NCBI GenBank assembly: GCA_963921245.4
Contig: CAWUEY030000001.1
Location: 1,922,001 to 1,986,000 of the forward strand
Source: JABJGO01 sp963921245
Lineage (GTDB): Bacteria; Pseudomonadota; Alphaproteobacteria; Rhodospirillales; Casp-alpha2
Length of the DNA: 64,000 bases
Reading direction: 5' to 3'
Part shown: piece by piece, positions 40,563-51,313 of the stretch
Layout of the letters: every line of letters begins with the position of its first letter
Numbering within the stretch: the first letter of the stretch is position 1
Position numbers and translations under genes: made by a program
The notes under the pieces: model-generated
Databases searched by the model: none
Told to the model about the DNA's origin: nothing
Seen by the model: the letters and a program-made list of their open reading frames with translations, nothing else

Positions 40563-40778
40563 AGGCTCATCCTTTCCCTGCCAGCACCGGCTTCTAGGCG
40601 GTGTACAGTCAGTCTATCCACGCGATAATATCTGAAGTTAGCGATCCCTGCGTGATGGTCAACCATCTTGCAGGGAAAATTTCCGTTATTAAATTCAAAT
40701 CGTTTGCAAACGCTATCCACAAATCGTCACCGGCGAACCAATCATACAGTACCATAGATAGATAGCGTGATTGAACGC

Positions 40779-42128
40779 TCATACAAGAGGGAACACCGCA
40801 CTTAAAACCGGATTTGACGTAAAAAAGCGGGCGGCAACATGAGGGCAACGTGTTGTTTCGTCATGCATGGTTGGTGCGTTGGGTACACCCACAATTCCTG
40901 TGGGGCGGCTATCTTTGTAAATGGCGGGTAAACTGTATCGAGCCGGTGCCGGCACTTGAGTTCGCACGACGTCTTTGATGGGCCGTGGCAATGTCTTCCA
41001 CCCCCGCTCACCCAATGCCTTCAAAACCAACGCCGAACCCTGTTCATCTGTGTTCGGTTGAACCTCGATACGAAGCCGATTGTCCCACCAGATCGTTTCC
41101 GGTTTTTCGATGCGCCTAGGTTTCGGTAAATGCCGGTTTTCCCGACAAATCAAAAGCCGGTCGCCAGTTAAAGCAACGATGCGGCACCGCCCAAGGGTTC
41201 TATTGACGGGAGATCTCTCGGAAGTTGCTTCAACAGCCTCCAACACCGAGTCAACAGCCGACATTTTCGGCTCATAAGCCAGGCCACCCATGGTCCGGAC
41301 CAGACGGGAGATCGTTCGACGGATGACTGTTCCATTGAGCTCCCGGAGGGCAGAAACACTGATCGTTGCGTATCCAGCAGCATGGAACCGAATTGTGCGC
41401 GCAATCGCACCTGCGGTGAGCCACTCAAGATCGTGACGTTGTATGGCATACGCCCTCATTTTCGCGGCAATGGACGACGCAGAAACATCAGAAGCTTTCA
41501 TACCTTCAAAAGCGCGCCGCACACGAATACGCTCGAAACACTCAGATTGATTGGTCGGGTCATCCACCCAGCCATGTTTCCTGCTGTCGAGCGTTCGTTC
41601 GAGCCGCCTCCGCGGCACCGTCAAAAGCGGCCTTATTACCCGAACATGTGGTTTTTCGACAATCGTCGCCATACCTGCCAGTCCATTTGGTCCGCTGCCA
41701 TGAGACAGTCGCATGAGATAAGTTTCGTTCTGATCATCCCGATTATGGGCCATGGCCAGATGCAAAACACCGTTTACCTGGCACCAGGTTTCCAGCAATT
41801 CGTAACGGGCAATCCGCGCGCGTTCCTGGATAGCGGTTTCCGGTTTGTTATCTTCCCAGGTGAGCAGGTGGTGTTCGATACCCGCGTTATCCATCCATTC
41901 TGCCACCTGCTCTGCTTCTGAAAGCGCTTCAGCTCGCAGTCCATGATTGACTGTCAGGGCAATTGCGCGGCCTTCGCGTTGCCGAACCCATTCATCGACA
42001 AGCAGGCAAAGGCAGACACTGTCCGCACCACCGGACACGCCAATCGCAATCATGGGGTTATTTTCGAACGGTCCGAGCTTTTCCATATAGGCGGAAAATT
42101 CAGATAGGGTAACTGTCCTTATCGTCAT
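40779..42128 (-). CDS. tilS: tRNA(Ile)-lysidine synthase
   Basis: The 449-aa N-type ATP pyrophosphatase changes C34 of the tRNA-Ile CAU anticodon to lysidine, so that AUA is read as isoleucine. The PP-loop is IGVSGGADSVCLCLLVDEW. Other marks are NHGLRAEALSEAEQVAEW, MAHNRDDQNETYLMRLSHGS and GWVDDPTNQSECFERIRVRR. The C-terminal part is diverged, as is usual. It lies between cpoB and ftsH, and tilS-ftsH is a conserved pair. A 216-bp gap before ftsH holds no clear gene. Confidence 0.9.
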   Translation of the reverse strand: MTIRTVTLSEFSAYMEKLGPFENNPMIAIGVSGGADSVCLCLLVDEWVRQREGRAIALTVNHGLRAEALSEAEQVAEWMDNAGIEHHLLTWEDNKPETAIQERARIARYELLETWCQVNGVLHLAMAHNRDDQNETYLMRLSHGSGPNGLAGMATIVEKPHVRVIRPLLTVPRRRLERTLDSRKHGWVDDPTNQSECFERIRVRRAFEGMKASDVSASSIAAKMRAYAIQRHDLEWLTAGAIARTIRFHAAGYATISVSALRELNGTVIRRTISRLVRTMGGLAYEPKMSAVDSVLEAVEATSERSPVNRTLGRCRIVALTGDRLLICRENRHLPKPRRIEKPETIWWDNRLRIEVQPNTDEQGSALVLKALGERGWKTLPRPIKDVVRTQVPAPARYSLPAIYKDSRPTGIVGVPNAPTMHDETTRCPHVAARFFTSNPVLSAVFPLV

Positions 42129-42167
42129 TGCTTCGCCGTTGCGTGATGCAAACGGCCCTCAGGACAT

Positions 42168-43316
42168 TCAACAGCTGTTACGCAGACGTTCCCGTTCCAT
42201 GGTGTTTCGGACATTGGCCGAGGCATTGGGAAAATCGCTGGCCAGTTTGGCAAAAGCAGCACATGCTTCGGCGTTTTTCCCGAGGTTACCAAGAGACATC
42301 CCGAGTTTAAGAAGCGTATCCGGTGCCTTCGGGCCGTCAGGTGAAGTTTTGTACCCCTCAAAAAACACCTCGGCAGCCCGGACAAACTGGGACCGTACAT
42401 AGAATGTTTCGCCCAACCAATAGCGTGCATTAGCAGCCAACACATCCTCGGGGTGTTCCTGAAGGAAGGTTTCCAGGGCGGACGCCGCGTCATCATATTT
42501 GGCCTGGCGTAACAACCCGAACGCCTGCGTGTATTTGTCCTTTGGAGTCACCTCGCCCTCGGTATCTGACTCCGCCGACAACGCCGCGATGGATTCCGTG
42601 CCAACAGCCTGTTCGGCAACGCTCGCAGCGGAAGCCTGATTTGTTGCAGTTGTCGTTTCCGTCGCACTCGCCTGAGAAACAACTGAGGAAGTTGGGGCGG
42701 GTTGAGAGGTAATGCCTTGCAGTTCTGACTCGGTAATCGTCCCCAAAACGCCATTGCTGGTCTGAGCAACATCCTGGGTAACCTCGGCCGTTGGAATACC
42801 CGCGGAGACCTGCGAACCCTGTGTAATCCCCGTTCCCGCAACCTGATTGGAAATCATGCCAGCTCCGGTAATACCGTTTCCATTGCCGCGTTCAAGCTCG
42901 GCGAGCCGAAAATCCATATCACTGACCAATTTGTCCAATCGCGTGGTCAGTTCGAAAATCTGCCGATCCAGGCTTTCCATGACACTGGTAGCTGATCTAA
43001 CGTCGTCTTCAAGTGAAGAAATTCGGGCGTCGATACGGGCAACACCGGAGCTGGACACCCCCCCCGATAGTGTGAGATTTGAATCGCCAGAGGTTTGAAT
43101 GACAGCATCCTCACCGCGAGCGAATTGTGTATTCAGTGTCCGAATATCGCGTTCAAGACGTTCAATTCTGTCCAGCAAAGACGGCAGGTCCTGTGCAATG
43201 CTTGCGTTCGGCGACAAAACAAAACAGAACATCACGAGGAATGCGCCGCCAATAACACGCCCGACCAAGCGACGTTTCTGTCTGAAAAACACTGGCCTCA
43301 CTCCTTTTGCCTTCAT
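42168..43316 (-). CDS. cpoB: Tol-Pal cell division coordinator CpoB (YbgF)
   Basis: The 382-aa periplasmic protein has a signal peptide (VIGGAFLVMFCFVLSPNASIA), a trimer-forming coiled coil (SLLDRIERLERDIRTLNTQF and VMESLDRQIFELTTRLDKLV), a Thr/Ser/Gln-rich linker, and C-terminal TPRs: DKYTQAFGLLRQAKYDDAAS, ANARYWLGETFYVRSQFVRA, LLKLGMSLGNLGKNAEACAA. It links peptidoglycan synthesis to Tol-driven outer-membrane constriction. It is the last gene of the tol-pal cluster. Confidence 0.92.
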   Translation of the reverse strand: MKAKGVRPVFFRQKRRLVGRVIGGAFLVMFCFVLSPNASIAQDLPSLLDRIERLERDIRTLNTQFARGEDAVIQTSGDSNLTLSGGVSSSGVARIDARISSLEDDVRSATSVMESLDRQIFELTTRLDKLVSDMDFRLAELERGNGNGITGAGMISNQVAGTGITQGSQVSAGIPTAEVTQDVAQTSNGVLGTITESELQGITSQPAPTSSVVSQASATETTTATNQASAASVAEQAVGTESIAALSAESDTEGEVTPKDKYTQAFGLLRQAKYDDAASALETFLQEHPEDVLAANARYWLGETFYVRSQFVRAAEVFFEGYKTSPDGPKAPDTLLKLGMSLGNLGKNAEACAAFAKLASDFPNASANVRNTMERERLRNSC

Positions 43317-43476
43317 TCCGCTCGAATAACCATACGCTCGCCGTCGATAACTGACAACGATTGGAGCCCTAGCGAAGCCCTAACAAAACCTTAGGGCGTA
43401 AATCGGGCAAAATCATGGCGCTGCCGGGTTAACATCCATTACCCGTGCAACGCCATGAAATTCCACTAACGGAAAG

Positions 43477-43992
43477 TTAGCTGCCGGCACCCTGTACGAC
43501 GGTGACAGCCCGGCGGTTCTGTGCCCAGGCATCTTCAACCGATGCGGAGGAAACAGGACGTTCCTCACCATAGGAAACGGTGCGGATACGATCCGGAGAT
43601 ACGCCAAGGGCAACCAGGTAGTCTCTGGTAGAATTGGCGCGGCGCTCACCGAGCGCGAGATTGTATTCACGAGTACCGCGATCGTCAGTGTGACCTTCAA
43701 CCACAACAGACACACCGGGATTGGCACTCAGCCAAACGGCCTGACGTTCGAGGACACCACGTGCATCTTCGCTGAGATCGAAGCGGTTAAAAGCAAAAAA
43801 CACACGGTCGCCGACATTAACGATCAGATCCTGCTGAGAGCCCGGTACGATAACCAGATCAACGCCGATTGTGGAAGATGAAGAAGCACTGGAGCTTCCC
43901 TCACCGGAGGAAGAAGAATCTTCCATCATGGTTGATTCGCAAGCAGCAACCAGAGCGACGGCTGCGAAAACGCCCAGAATATTAAAACGCAT
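43477..43992 (-). CDS. pal: Peptidoglycan-associated lipoprotein Pal
   Basis: The 171-aa outer-membrane lipoprotein has a signal with lipobox LVAAC and then a serine-rich linker with many Ser residues. The OmpA-like domain follows: RVFFAFNRFDLSEDARGVLE, VVVEGHTDDRGTREYNLALG, ERRANSTRDYLVALGV, RIRTVSYGEERP. The Asp/Arg residues that hold diaminopimelate are present. It pairs with TolB, coded upstream after a 262-bp gap that has no obvious gene. Confidence 0.95.
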   Translation of the reverse strand: MRFNILGVFAAVALVAACESTMMEDSSSSGEGSSSASSSSTIGVDLVIVPGSQQDLIVNVGDRVFFAFNRFDLSEDARGVLERQAVWLSANPGVSVVVEGHTDDRGTREYNLALGERRANSTRDYLVALGVSPDRIRTVSYGEERPVSSASVEDAWAQNRRAVTVVQGAGS

Positions 43993-44254
43993 TGTATTCC
44001 CCTCGTATCAGGAGTTTTTTTTAAACTGCCAACACCATAAACACACGTAGACACGCGACGGGGTCCGCCCGCTGGTGCTTTGTTACGTTGTCTTACTGGC
44101 TAAAATAGCTAATTCCAAGTACTTTTTTTCAAATTCGCCACCAATCTTTCGTCTATGTGACCTCGCTCAGTACGCATACTTGGGTCGAAAATCATCACGT
44201 TAGCCGTAAAATGGCCTAAAACAATACCGTGCGGACTCAAAAATTTAACGACAC

Positions 44255-45604
44255 TCAAGGGTTCAGAGGCGACCATGCCGGGTCAGAAGCATCACACAGG
44301 GTTGCCACTTCGCGTTCGTTATGACCGGTCAAATCAATCGTAAATAGCCGGGAACGCCCCCCCGAGCCATCGGCACTGGATTTGTTCTTTCGAAAAAACA
44401 TTAAAACCCGCCCGTTGGGTGCCCAGGTTGGTGCTTCAATCTTGTAGTCTTCCGCCAAAAGGCGCTCACCCGTTCCGTCTGGACGCATGACGCCAATGAA
44501 AAACCGTCCGCCCTGGAGTTTGGTAAAGGCTATCAAATCACCGCGCGGTGACCAGACGGGTGTGGCATAGCGGCCTCTCGAATGGCTGATTCGCCTCGGA
44601 GTCCCGCCGTCCGTTGACATGACATAGAGTTGCTGGGATCCCCCTCGATCAGAATTGAAAACCACAAACCTGCCATCAGGAGAGAAACTCGGTGACGTAT
44701 CAATACCCGAATGGCGCGTCAGCCGTCGCGTTTCCCGGGTCCGCAAATTCATGGTATAGATATCCGAGTTTCCGTCCCTGGCCATACTCATGATCACGGT
44801 TTCGCCGTCATAGGAAAACCTTGGTGAAAACGTCATACCGGGGAAATCGCCCACCACTTCCTGATAACCGCTATCAATGTTAAAGATGTACACTCGTGGC
44901 ACGTTACCGTGATAGGACATGTAGATAATTTCCTGCAGCGTCGGCGAGAACCGCGGTGTCAGGACCAGAGAATCCCCGTTTGTCAGGTATCGATGATTTT
45001 CCCCGTCCTGATCCATAATCGCCAACCGTTTGCCAAAGGGATTCAGCGGTGATGTGCCTCGACAGGCCCCGCCTTCACTTTGCTGGGCAATGTAGACGAT
45101 ACGAGTATCAAAATAGCCATCCTCGCCGGTCAGGCGTTTGTAGATTGCATCTGCGATGATATGCGCCACCCGCCGCCAGTTGTCCGGCACCGTAAAGTAG
45201 GCCAAACCGATCATCTGTTGTTCGGCAAATACATCCCACAATCGAAACTCCACCCGCAAACGACCATCCGCCACCAATGCAACACGCCCCTGAACCAAAG
45301 CCTGGGCGTCAATGACCCGCCAATCACCAAAGCGCGGGACATTATTCAGGTCGTCGGCCGTCTGAATAAAGGCACGCGGATCAATAGGACGAAACAAGCC
45401 TGAGCGTTCCAGATCGGCAGAGATAACATCGGAAATGCTCTTGCCATAGTTGCCTTCGTCGACCCCTTCCCCAACAAAACGTGTCACGGCGACCGGCAGC
45501 GGCTCAACAGTTCCACGCGTAATATCAATCTTGAGTTCCGCATAGGCCTGATCTGAAAATCCAATAACCAGCAATAATAAAACTAGCGTTTTGAAAAATT
45601 TCAT
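44255..45604 (-). CDS. tolB: Tol-Pal system protein TolB
   Basis: The 449-aa periplasmic protein has a signal peptide (FFKTLVLLLLVIGFSDQAYA), a TolB N-terminal domain (PLPVAVTRFVGEG, VISADLERSGLFRPID) and a six-bladed beta-propeller with repeated blades such as LTPRFSPTLQEIIYMSYHG and TSPSFSPDGRFVVFNSDRGG. The start MKFFK is chosen for the signal peptide, since earlier in-frame Met codons would add a charged extension. It sits 56 bases after the tolA stop. Confidence 0.93.
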   Translation of the reverse strand: MKFFKTLVLLLLVIGFSDQAYAELKIDITRGTVEPLPVAVTRFVGEGVDEGNYGKSISDVISADLERSGLFRPIDPRAFIQTADDLNNVPRFGDWRVIDAQALVQGRVALVADGRLRVEFRLWDVFAEQQMIGLAYFTVPDNWRRVAHIIADAIYKRLTGEDGYFDTRIVYIAQQSEGGACRGTSPLNPFGKRLAIMDQDGENHRYLTNGDSLVLTPRFSPTLQEIIYMSYHGNVPRVYIFNIDSGYQEVVGDFPGMTFSPRFSYDGETVIMSMARDGNSDIYTMNLRTRETRRLTRHSGIDTSPSFSPDGRFVVFNSDRGGSQQLYVMSTDGGTPRRISHSRGRYATPVWSPRGDLIAFTKLQGGRFFIGVMRPDGTGERLLAEDYKIEAPTWAPNGRVLMFFRKNKSSADGSGGRSRLFTIDLTGHNEREVATLCDASDPAWSPLNP

Positions 45605-45660
45605 TGGAGAACCATGTTTCCATGTGGGAAGCAGTTGCAAGCGTATCATCATGTTAAATC

Positions 45661-46635
<975 letters not shown>

Positions 46636-46640
46636 CGCCG

Positions 46641-47099
46641 TCAGTTATCTCCGGGTTTCGGGGATACCGTTATCAGGGCAACACGTTTGTATCCGGCCGC
46701 ATTGACTAGCCCCATAACTTCCATGACACGGCCGTAGTCGATTGCCGCATCACCGCGAATAAATATTCTGGCGTCGGGATTGGCTCCGGATATGGCATTG
46801 AGGCGCGGAATGAGCGCTTCAAACTCAACCCGCGTGTCCTGAATAAAAATCTGGCCTTGGGCGTCAACAGAAACAGCCAGAGGTTCGTCACTTCCAGAAA
46901 CGGTGCCTGCTTTGGTTTCGGGCAAATTGACCTCAACGCCAACAGTCAACAGGGGTGCAGTCACCATGAAGATCACCAGCAACACCAGCATGACATCCAC
47001 AAACGGTGTTACGTTGATCTCACTCATGGGTGAGCGGGTGTTCTTTCGATACCTGAGTGCACCCCCACGCTTTGGCCGATGTTGAATGGACGCCGCCAT
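46641..47099 (-). CDS. tolR: Tol-Pal system protein TolR
   Basis: The 152-aa inner-membrane protein starts with a basic cytoplasmic segment, then SEINVTPFVDVMLVLLVIFM with the channel-lining Asp in the transmembrane helix, and ends with a periplasmic ExbD/TolR domain (IFIRGDAAIDYGRVMEVMGL). With TolQ it uses the proton gradient to move TolA. It starts two bases after tolQ ends. Confidence 0.95.
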   Translation of the reverse strand: MAASIQHRPKRGGALRYRKNTRSPMSEINVTPFVDVMLVLLVIFMVTAPLLTVGVEVNLPETKAGTVSGSDEPLAVSVDAQGQIFIQDTRVEFEALIPRLNAISGANPDARIFIRGDAAIDYGRVMEVMGLVNAAGYKRVALITVSPKPGDN

Positions 47100-47101
47100 A
47101 C

Positions 47102-47833
47102 CTAGTTCCTCCTGTTATCCATTTCACGCGACAGGATAGCGGCGAATTCGCCGGCAAAGGTATCCAATCTGCTGGCGTAACGATCCAGGTCTTTGGAAAT
47201 CTTGTTGTAGGCGACAACAGCAGGAATTGCCGCCAGCAATCCGAGCGCCGTTGCAAACAAGGCTTCGGCAATGCCGGGGGCAACCACGGCAAGGCTGGTA
47301 TTATGGGAAACTGCGATGGATTGGAAACTATTCATGATTCCCCAAACCGTTCCGAACAATCCGATAAACGGCGCAGTTGCTCCGGTGGTCGCCAGAAACG
47401 TAAGGTTACGCTCGATACGCTCCATTTCCCGGGCCAGCGTGATCTGCATGACCCTGTCTATTCGCTCGGACAAGGTCACCGCCGCGCTTTGCTGATCACG
47501 GCTGCTCTTAGGATTTCGCCGCCATTCACGCATCGCGGCGACAAACACAGCAGACATGGGGTTGGTCGGTTGCATCCCGATGCGTTCATAAAGATCGTCA
47601 AGCGATCCACCAGACCAGAATGCGCCCTCGAAGTCGTTGGCACCACTGTTCAGTTTACGGACGGTTATCAATTTTTCAAAAATGATCGCCCAGCACCAGA
47701 TTGACGCAAAAATCAGCAGCACCATGACGGACTTCACCACCAAATCCGCCCGTAAAAAGAGCGAAAGCAGCGAAAAATCATCGGCACCGACAGCCCCTGC
47801 CAGTACAGTTGCGTCTACAGCATTGGTTTCCAT
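47102..47833 (-). CDS. tolQ: Tol-Pal system protein TolQ
   Basis: The 243-aa proton-channel protein of the MotA/TolQ/ExbB family has three transmembrane helices: VVKSVMVLLIFASIWCWAII, LTFLATTGATAPFIGLFGTV and ALFATALGLLAAIPAVVAYN. A cytoplasmic loop lies between the first two. The TGATAPFIGLFGTVWGIMNS signature is perfect for the family. It is the first gene of tolQRAB. Confidence 0.95.
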   Translation of the reverse strand: METNAVDATVLAGAVGADDFSLLSLFLRADLVVKSVMVLLIFASIWCWAIIFEKLITVRKLNSGANDFEGAFWSGGSLDDLYERIGMQPTNPMSAVFVAAMREWRRNPKSSRDQQSAAVTLSERIDRVMQITLAREMERIERNLTFLATTGATAPFIGLFGTVWGIMNSFQSIAVSHNTSLAVVAPGIAEALFATALGLLAAIPAVVAYNKISKDLDRYASRLDTFAGEFAAILSREMDNRRN

Positions 47834-47876
47834 TTCCCGATCCTACCTTCAGTTTTGATTTTTTTTGATCATCAGA

Positions 47877-48314
47877 TTAAGCAGCCATGGTTTCGGCATA
47901 GGGAGCCATGGCATCACGGACAACATCCGGAATTCTCGCAGGCCGACCAGCCTTGTTTCCGACAATCTGCATACAGGCCAGCCGCACCTTCAACATGCAC
48001 AATGTCTGATCGCCCCGGGTAATAATCTGTTTTATGTCCATGGAAGCGCCGCCTAGGTGTGTAAGGGAAGAAACAATGCAGAGCCCGTCGTCCAATCGGG
48101 CGGGTGCAAGATACTCTACATTGCACCGTCGTACCGCGAATGCGATTCCGTTGCGATGAAGCATTTCTTGATGATCGACACCGACCTCACGCAGCATTTC
48201 CGTCCGCGCTCGCTCGGCAAAGCGCAGATAGTTTGCGTGATAGACAATGCCACCCGCGTCAGTGTCCTCATAATAGACCCTCAGATCAAAGCGATGGGGC
48301 TTTACGTCAGTCAT
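47877..48314 (-). CDS. ybgC: Acyl-CoA thioesterase YbgC
   Basis: The 145-aa hotdog-fold thioesterase has RVYYEDTDAGGIVYHANYLR with the catalytic Asp, and FAERARTEMLREVGV. It is often coded before tolQ and may act in phospholipid metabolism at the Tol complex. The start at 48314 overlaps the ruvB stop by eight bases, showing coupling of the ruv and tol operons. Confidence 0.92.
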   Translation of the reverse strand: MTDVKPHRFDLRVYYEDTDAGGIVYHANYLRFAERARTEMLREVGVDHQEMLHRNGIAFAVRRCNVEYLAPARLDDGLCIVSSLTHLGGASMDIKQIITRGDQTLCMLKVRLACMQIVGNKAGRPARIPDVVRDAMAPYAETMAA

Positions 48315-49374
48315 CTGCGCCGTCCGTTTCCGACAACAGGTCAAACTGCTCTGCATTCTTTGGCGGTTCCAATCCCAGATGTGTATAGGCACCGCGTGCC
48401 AGCATTCGACCGCGAGGGGAGCGCATTAGAAATCCCTGCTGGATGAGATAGGGCTCAATCACTTCTTCGATGGTATCGCGTTGCTCTGACAACGCCGCCG
48501 CAAGGGTTTCCACCCCAACGGGGCCTCCTCCATAGTTGTCAGCAATACACCTGAGATAGCGACGATCCATGGCGTCCAACCCTTCGCCGTCCACATCGAG
48601 ACGGTTGAGCGCCCCATCAGCGGCACGGGCATCGATCTCATCAAGACCGTCAACCAGCACAAAATCCCGAACCCGGCGGAGCAGCCGCCCGGCAATCCTC
48701 GGCGTCCCGCGGGATCGGCGGGCGATTTCCATGGCGCCGTCTTTTGTGATGTTCAAACCCAACAGGCCAGCACCACGCGAGACGATCCACTCCAGTTCCT
48801 CGGGCGTGTAAAACACCACGCGCATGGGGATACCAAAGCGCTCACGCAAAGGAGTCGTAATCAGCCCCGATCGGGTCGTTGCCCCAACCAGCGTAAATCG
48901 CGGCAGATCAATCCGAACGCTTCTGGCCGCAGGCCCCTCCCCAATCACCAGATCAAGCTGAAAATCCTCCATGGCCGGGTACAGGATTTCCTCAACGGCC
49001 GGATTGAGGCGGTGAATCTCGTCAATAAACAAAACATCGCGGGCCTGCAGGTTGGTCAAGATGGCCGCCAGATCACCTGCCTTTGCGATAACAGGACCGG
49101 ATGTTGCGCGAAAATTGACCCCGAGTTCACGGGCAACGATCTGCGCCAGCGTTGTCTTGCCGAGCCCCGGAGGACCGTAAAACAGCGTATGATCCAGCGC
49201 GTCTCCGCGCCCGCGGGCCGCTTCGATAAAAACCCGAAGGTTCTCACGAACCTTTTCCTGTCCAATGAATTCTTCGAGGGCCAGTGGCCGGATTCCCTGT
49301 TCAGGCCCGTCTACTTCCGAACCCTCGGGTGCGACAAAACGATCTGTATCGGGAATATCGGGGTGGGCCGTCAT
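48307..49374 (-). CDS. ruvB: Holliday junction branch migration helicase RuvB
   Basis: The AAA+ motor (355 aa) has GIRPLALEEFIGQEKVRENL, Walker A FYGPPGLGKTTLAQIVAREL, Walker B VLFIDEIHRLNPAVEEIL, sensor 1 LVGATTRSGLITTPLRERFG and a C-terminal winged helix (EEVIEPYLIQQGFLMRSPRG). It drives branch migration with RuvA. It is the last of ruvC-ruvA-ruvB. Confidence 0.96.
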   Translation of the reverse strand: MTAHPDIPDTDRFVAPEGSEVDGPEQGIRPLALEEFIGQEKVRENLRVFIEAARGRGDALDHTLFYGPPGLGKTTLAQIVARELGVNFRATSGPVIAKAGDLAAILTNLQARDVLFIDEIHRLNPAVEEILYPAMEDFQLDLVIGEGPAARSVRIDLPRFTLVGATTRSGLITTPLRERFGIPMRVVFYTPEELEWIVSRGAGLLGLNITKDGAMEIARRSRGTPRIAGRLLRRVRDFVLVDGLDEIDARAADGALNRLDVDGEGLDAMDRRYLRCIADNYGGGPVGVETLAAALSEQRDTIEEVIEPYLIQQGFLMRSPRGRMLARGAYTHLGLEPPKNAEQFDLLSETDGADD

Positions 49375-49382
49375 CACTTACC

Positions 49383-50036
49383 TCAGCCTCTGTGACCCAG
49401 GTCCGCCGGACCAAGTTCCGTGAGGCCAACCCGGATCAACACCTCCACAGTGAGGTCGTCACCGAGATTAGCCGCTCCTCGGCTGACGGCACCCAAGGCA
49501 TCTGACGGGGAATAACCCAGGTTGACCAGCGCCGATACGGCGTCTGAAATCTCCGGTCGAACCGCACCGTCACCGATGGCCGAAGGAACGGAGGCACCAG
49601 CGGCGGTACCGGACAATACCGCCTGCCCCAATGCCAGATGCCCGACCTTGTCTTTCAACTCACTTACAATTCGGGTGGCCAGTTTGGGTCCAACGCCGTT
49701 AGCACGGCTTACGGCCCCCTTGTCCGCCGCCGCCACAGCCTGGACCAGTTCATCGGAACTCAATGCCGAGAGAATACCCAGACCAACCCTGGCTCCGACA
49801 CCCTGTACAGTTGTCAGGAGACGGAACCAGTCCCGTTCCGCCGTATCCAGAAAACCATAGAGATGGATGTGGTCTTCACGCACGTGGGTTTCGATGGTCA
49901 GTCGGGCGGCTTCACCAACGGCCAGCCGACCCAGCGTTCTTGATGAGCAAAACACCAAGTATCCAACACCGCTCACGTCAATGATAGCCCAGTCTTCGCC
50001 CAGTGAGTCAATCAATCCGGAAAGCCTGGCAATCAT
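49383..50036 (-). CDS. ruvA: Holliday junction branch migration protein RuvA
   Basis: The 217-aa protein starts MIARLSGLIDSLGEDWAIID. It has the OB domain, the helix-hairpin-helix region (LLTTVQGVGARVGLGILSAL, VSRANGVGPKLATRIVSELK) and a RuvB-binding domain III (DAVSALVNLGYSPSDALGAV). It binds four-way junctions as a tetramer. The ATG at 50036 overlaps the ruvC stop by four bases. The longer in-frame extension is inside ruvC and is rejected. Confidence 0.94.
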   Translation of the reverse strand: MIARLSGLIDSLGEDWAIIDVSGVGYLVFCSSRTLGRLAVGEAARLTIETHVREDHIHLYGFLDTAERDWFRLLTTVQGVGARVGLGILSALSSDELVQAVAAADKGAVSRANGVGPKLATRIVSELKDKVGHLALGQAVLSGTAAGASVPSAIGDGAVRPEISDAVSALVNLGYSPSDALGAVSRGAANLGDDLTVEVLIRVGLTELGPADLGHRG

Positions 50037-50542
50037 CCCGCACCCCCGACAGCCAGTGCGACCCTGGCCGCTGTCTGGTGGTGATGTGCGTGGCAAATCG
50101 CAACGGCCAAAGCGTCGGCGGCGTCGGCACTTAGACCTTCCCGACACCCGGGCAGGATCGTTTTCACCATCATCTGAATCTGTTCCTTGGCTGCATGACC
50201 TGTACCAACAACCGTTTTCTTGACCAGATTTGGTGTGTACTCGGCAACGGGAATACCGCGTTTCGCCGGCACCAGAAGCGCAACGCCGCGTGCCTGGCCC
50301 AGTTTCAGTGTCGATGTCGGGTTCTTGTTGACAAAGGTTTCTTCAACGGCCGCTTCGTCCGGCTGATGCTCGTCAATGACCGCGACAAGGCCATCATGCA
50401 GTTGCATCAACCTTTCAGAAAGCCCCCGGTTCCCGTCGGAATGAACCGTGCCATCAGCCACAAACTGCAACCGATTGCCATCAATACGGATGATTCCCCA
50501 TCCCGTGTTCTGTAGACCGGGGTCAAGACCGATAAGCTTCAT
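50033..50542 (-). CDS. ruvC: Crossover junction endodeoxyribonuclease RuvC
   Basis: The 169-aa resolvase has the RNase H-like catalytic core: MKLIGLDPGLQNTGWGIIRI (first Asp), AAVEETFVNKNPTSTLKLGQ (Glu), and SADAADALAVAICHAHH (the two late Asp residues). It cuts Holliday junctions symmetrically as a dimer. It lies 24 bases after yebC and overlaps ruvA. Confidence 0.95.
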   Translation of the reverse strand: MKLIGLDPGLQNTGWGIIRIDGNRLQFVADGTVHSDGNRGLSERLMQLHDGLVAVIDEHQPDEAAVEETFVNKNPTSTLKLGQARGVALLVPAKRGIPVAEYTPNLVKKTVVGTGHAAKEQIQMMVKTILPGCREGLSADAADALAVAICHAHHHQTAARVALAVGGAG

Positions 50543-50566
50543 CTCCGGTCCTGCCGACGGTAGTTT

Positions 50567-51313
50567 TCAGGCACTCATCCGCTCCATCACATCTTCAGAG
50601 ATATCGAAATTGGCCGCAACGCGCTGAACATCATCATTGTCATCCAGAATATCCAAAAGCCTGAGGATTGTCCCGGCGGTCGCTTCCTCGATGGCAATGG
50701 CGTTTTGTGGCTTCCAATCCAATTGCGCCGTTTCGGGTTCACCGAACCGTGCCACCAGCGCGTCCCGCACATCACTGAAATCTCCGGGATCACAGACAAT
50801 TTCATGCCCGCTAGACGTCGTTTCCACGTCCTGCGCACCGGCTTCAAGGGCGGCCTCGAACATATCGTCTACACTGGCAACATCCGCCGGATAGTTGAAC
50901 AGACCAACCTGGTCGAACATGAAACTGACGCTGCCCGTTTCGCCCAGGCTGCCGCCGTGTTTTGAAAACGCTGCGCGGATCTCCGATGCGGTCCTGTTCC
51001 GGTTATCGGTAAGCGCCTCCACAATCACCGCGATTCCGCCCGGACCGTAGCCCTCATAGCGCACTTCCTCATAGGAAGCGTCTTCATCACCTGTGGCTTT
51101 TTTGATGGCGCGCTCAATATTGTCCTTGGGCATATTTTGCGCTCGGGCGGCAACGATTGCAGAGCGCAGGCGCGGGTTCATGTCCGGGTCCGGGGCCCCG
51201 ATTTTTGCGGCGACCGTTATTTCACGTGCCAGCTTGGTAAATATTTTTGCCCGCTTGGCGTCCTGACGCCCCTTGCGGTGCATAATGTTCTTAAATTGGG
51301 AATGACCTGCCAT
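50567..51313 (-). CDS. yebC: YebC/PmpR-family regulator
   Basis: The 248-aa protein begins MAGHSQFKNIMHRKGRQDAK, the family signature (usually MAGHSKWANI). It continues NMPKDNIERAIKKATGDEDA, YEGYGPGGIAVIVEALTDNR and KHGGSLGETGSVSFMF. Members bind DNA or help translate difficult peptides, and genes are commonly placed before ruvC. An SD AGGAAG lies upstream. Confidence 0.95.
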   Translation of the reverse strand: MAGHSQFKNIMHRKGRQDAKRAKIFTKLAREITVAAKIGAPDPDMNPRLRSAIVAARAQNMPKDNIERAIKKATGDEDASYEEVRYEGYGPGGIAVIVEALTDNRNRTASEIRAAFSKHGGSLGETGSVSFMFDQVGLFNYPADVASVDDMFEAALEAGAQDVETTSSGHEIVCDPGDFSDVRDALVARFGEPETAQLDWKPQNAIAIEEATAGTILRLLDILDDNDDVQRVAANFDISEDVMERMSA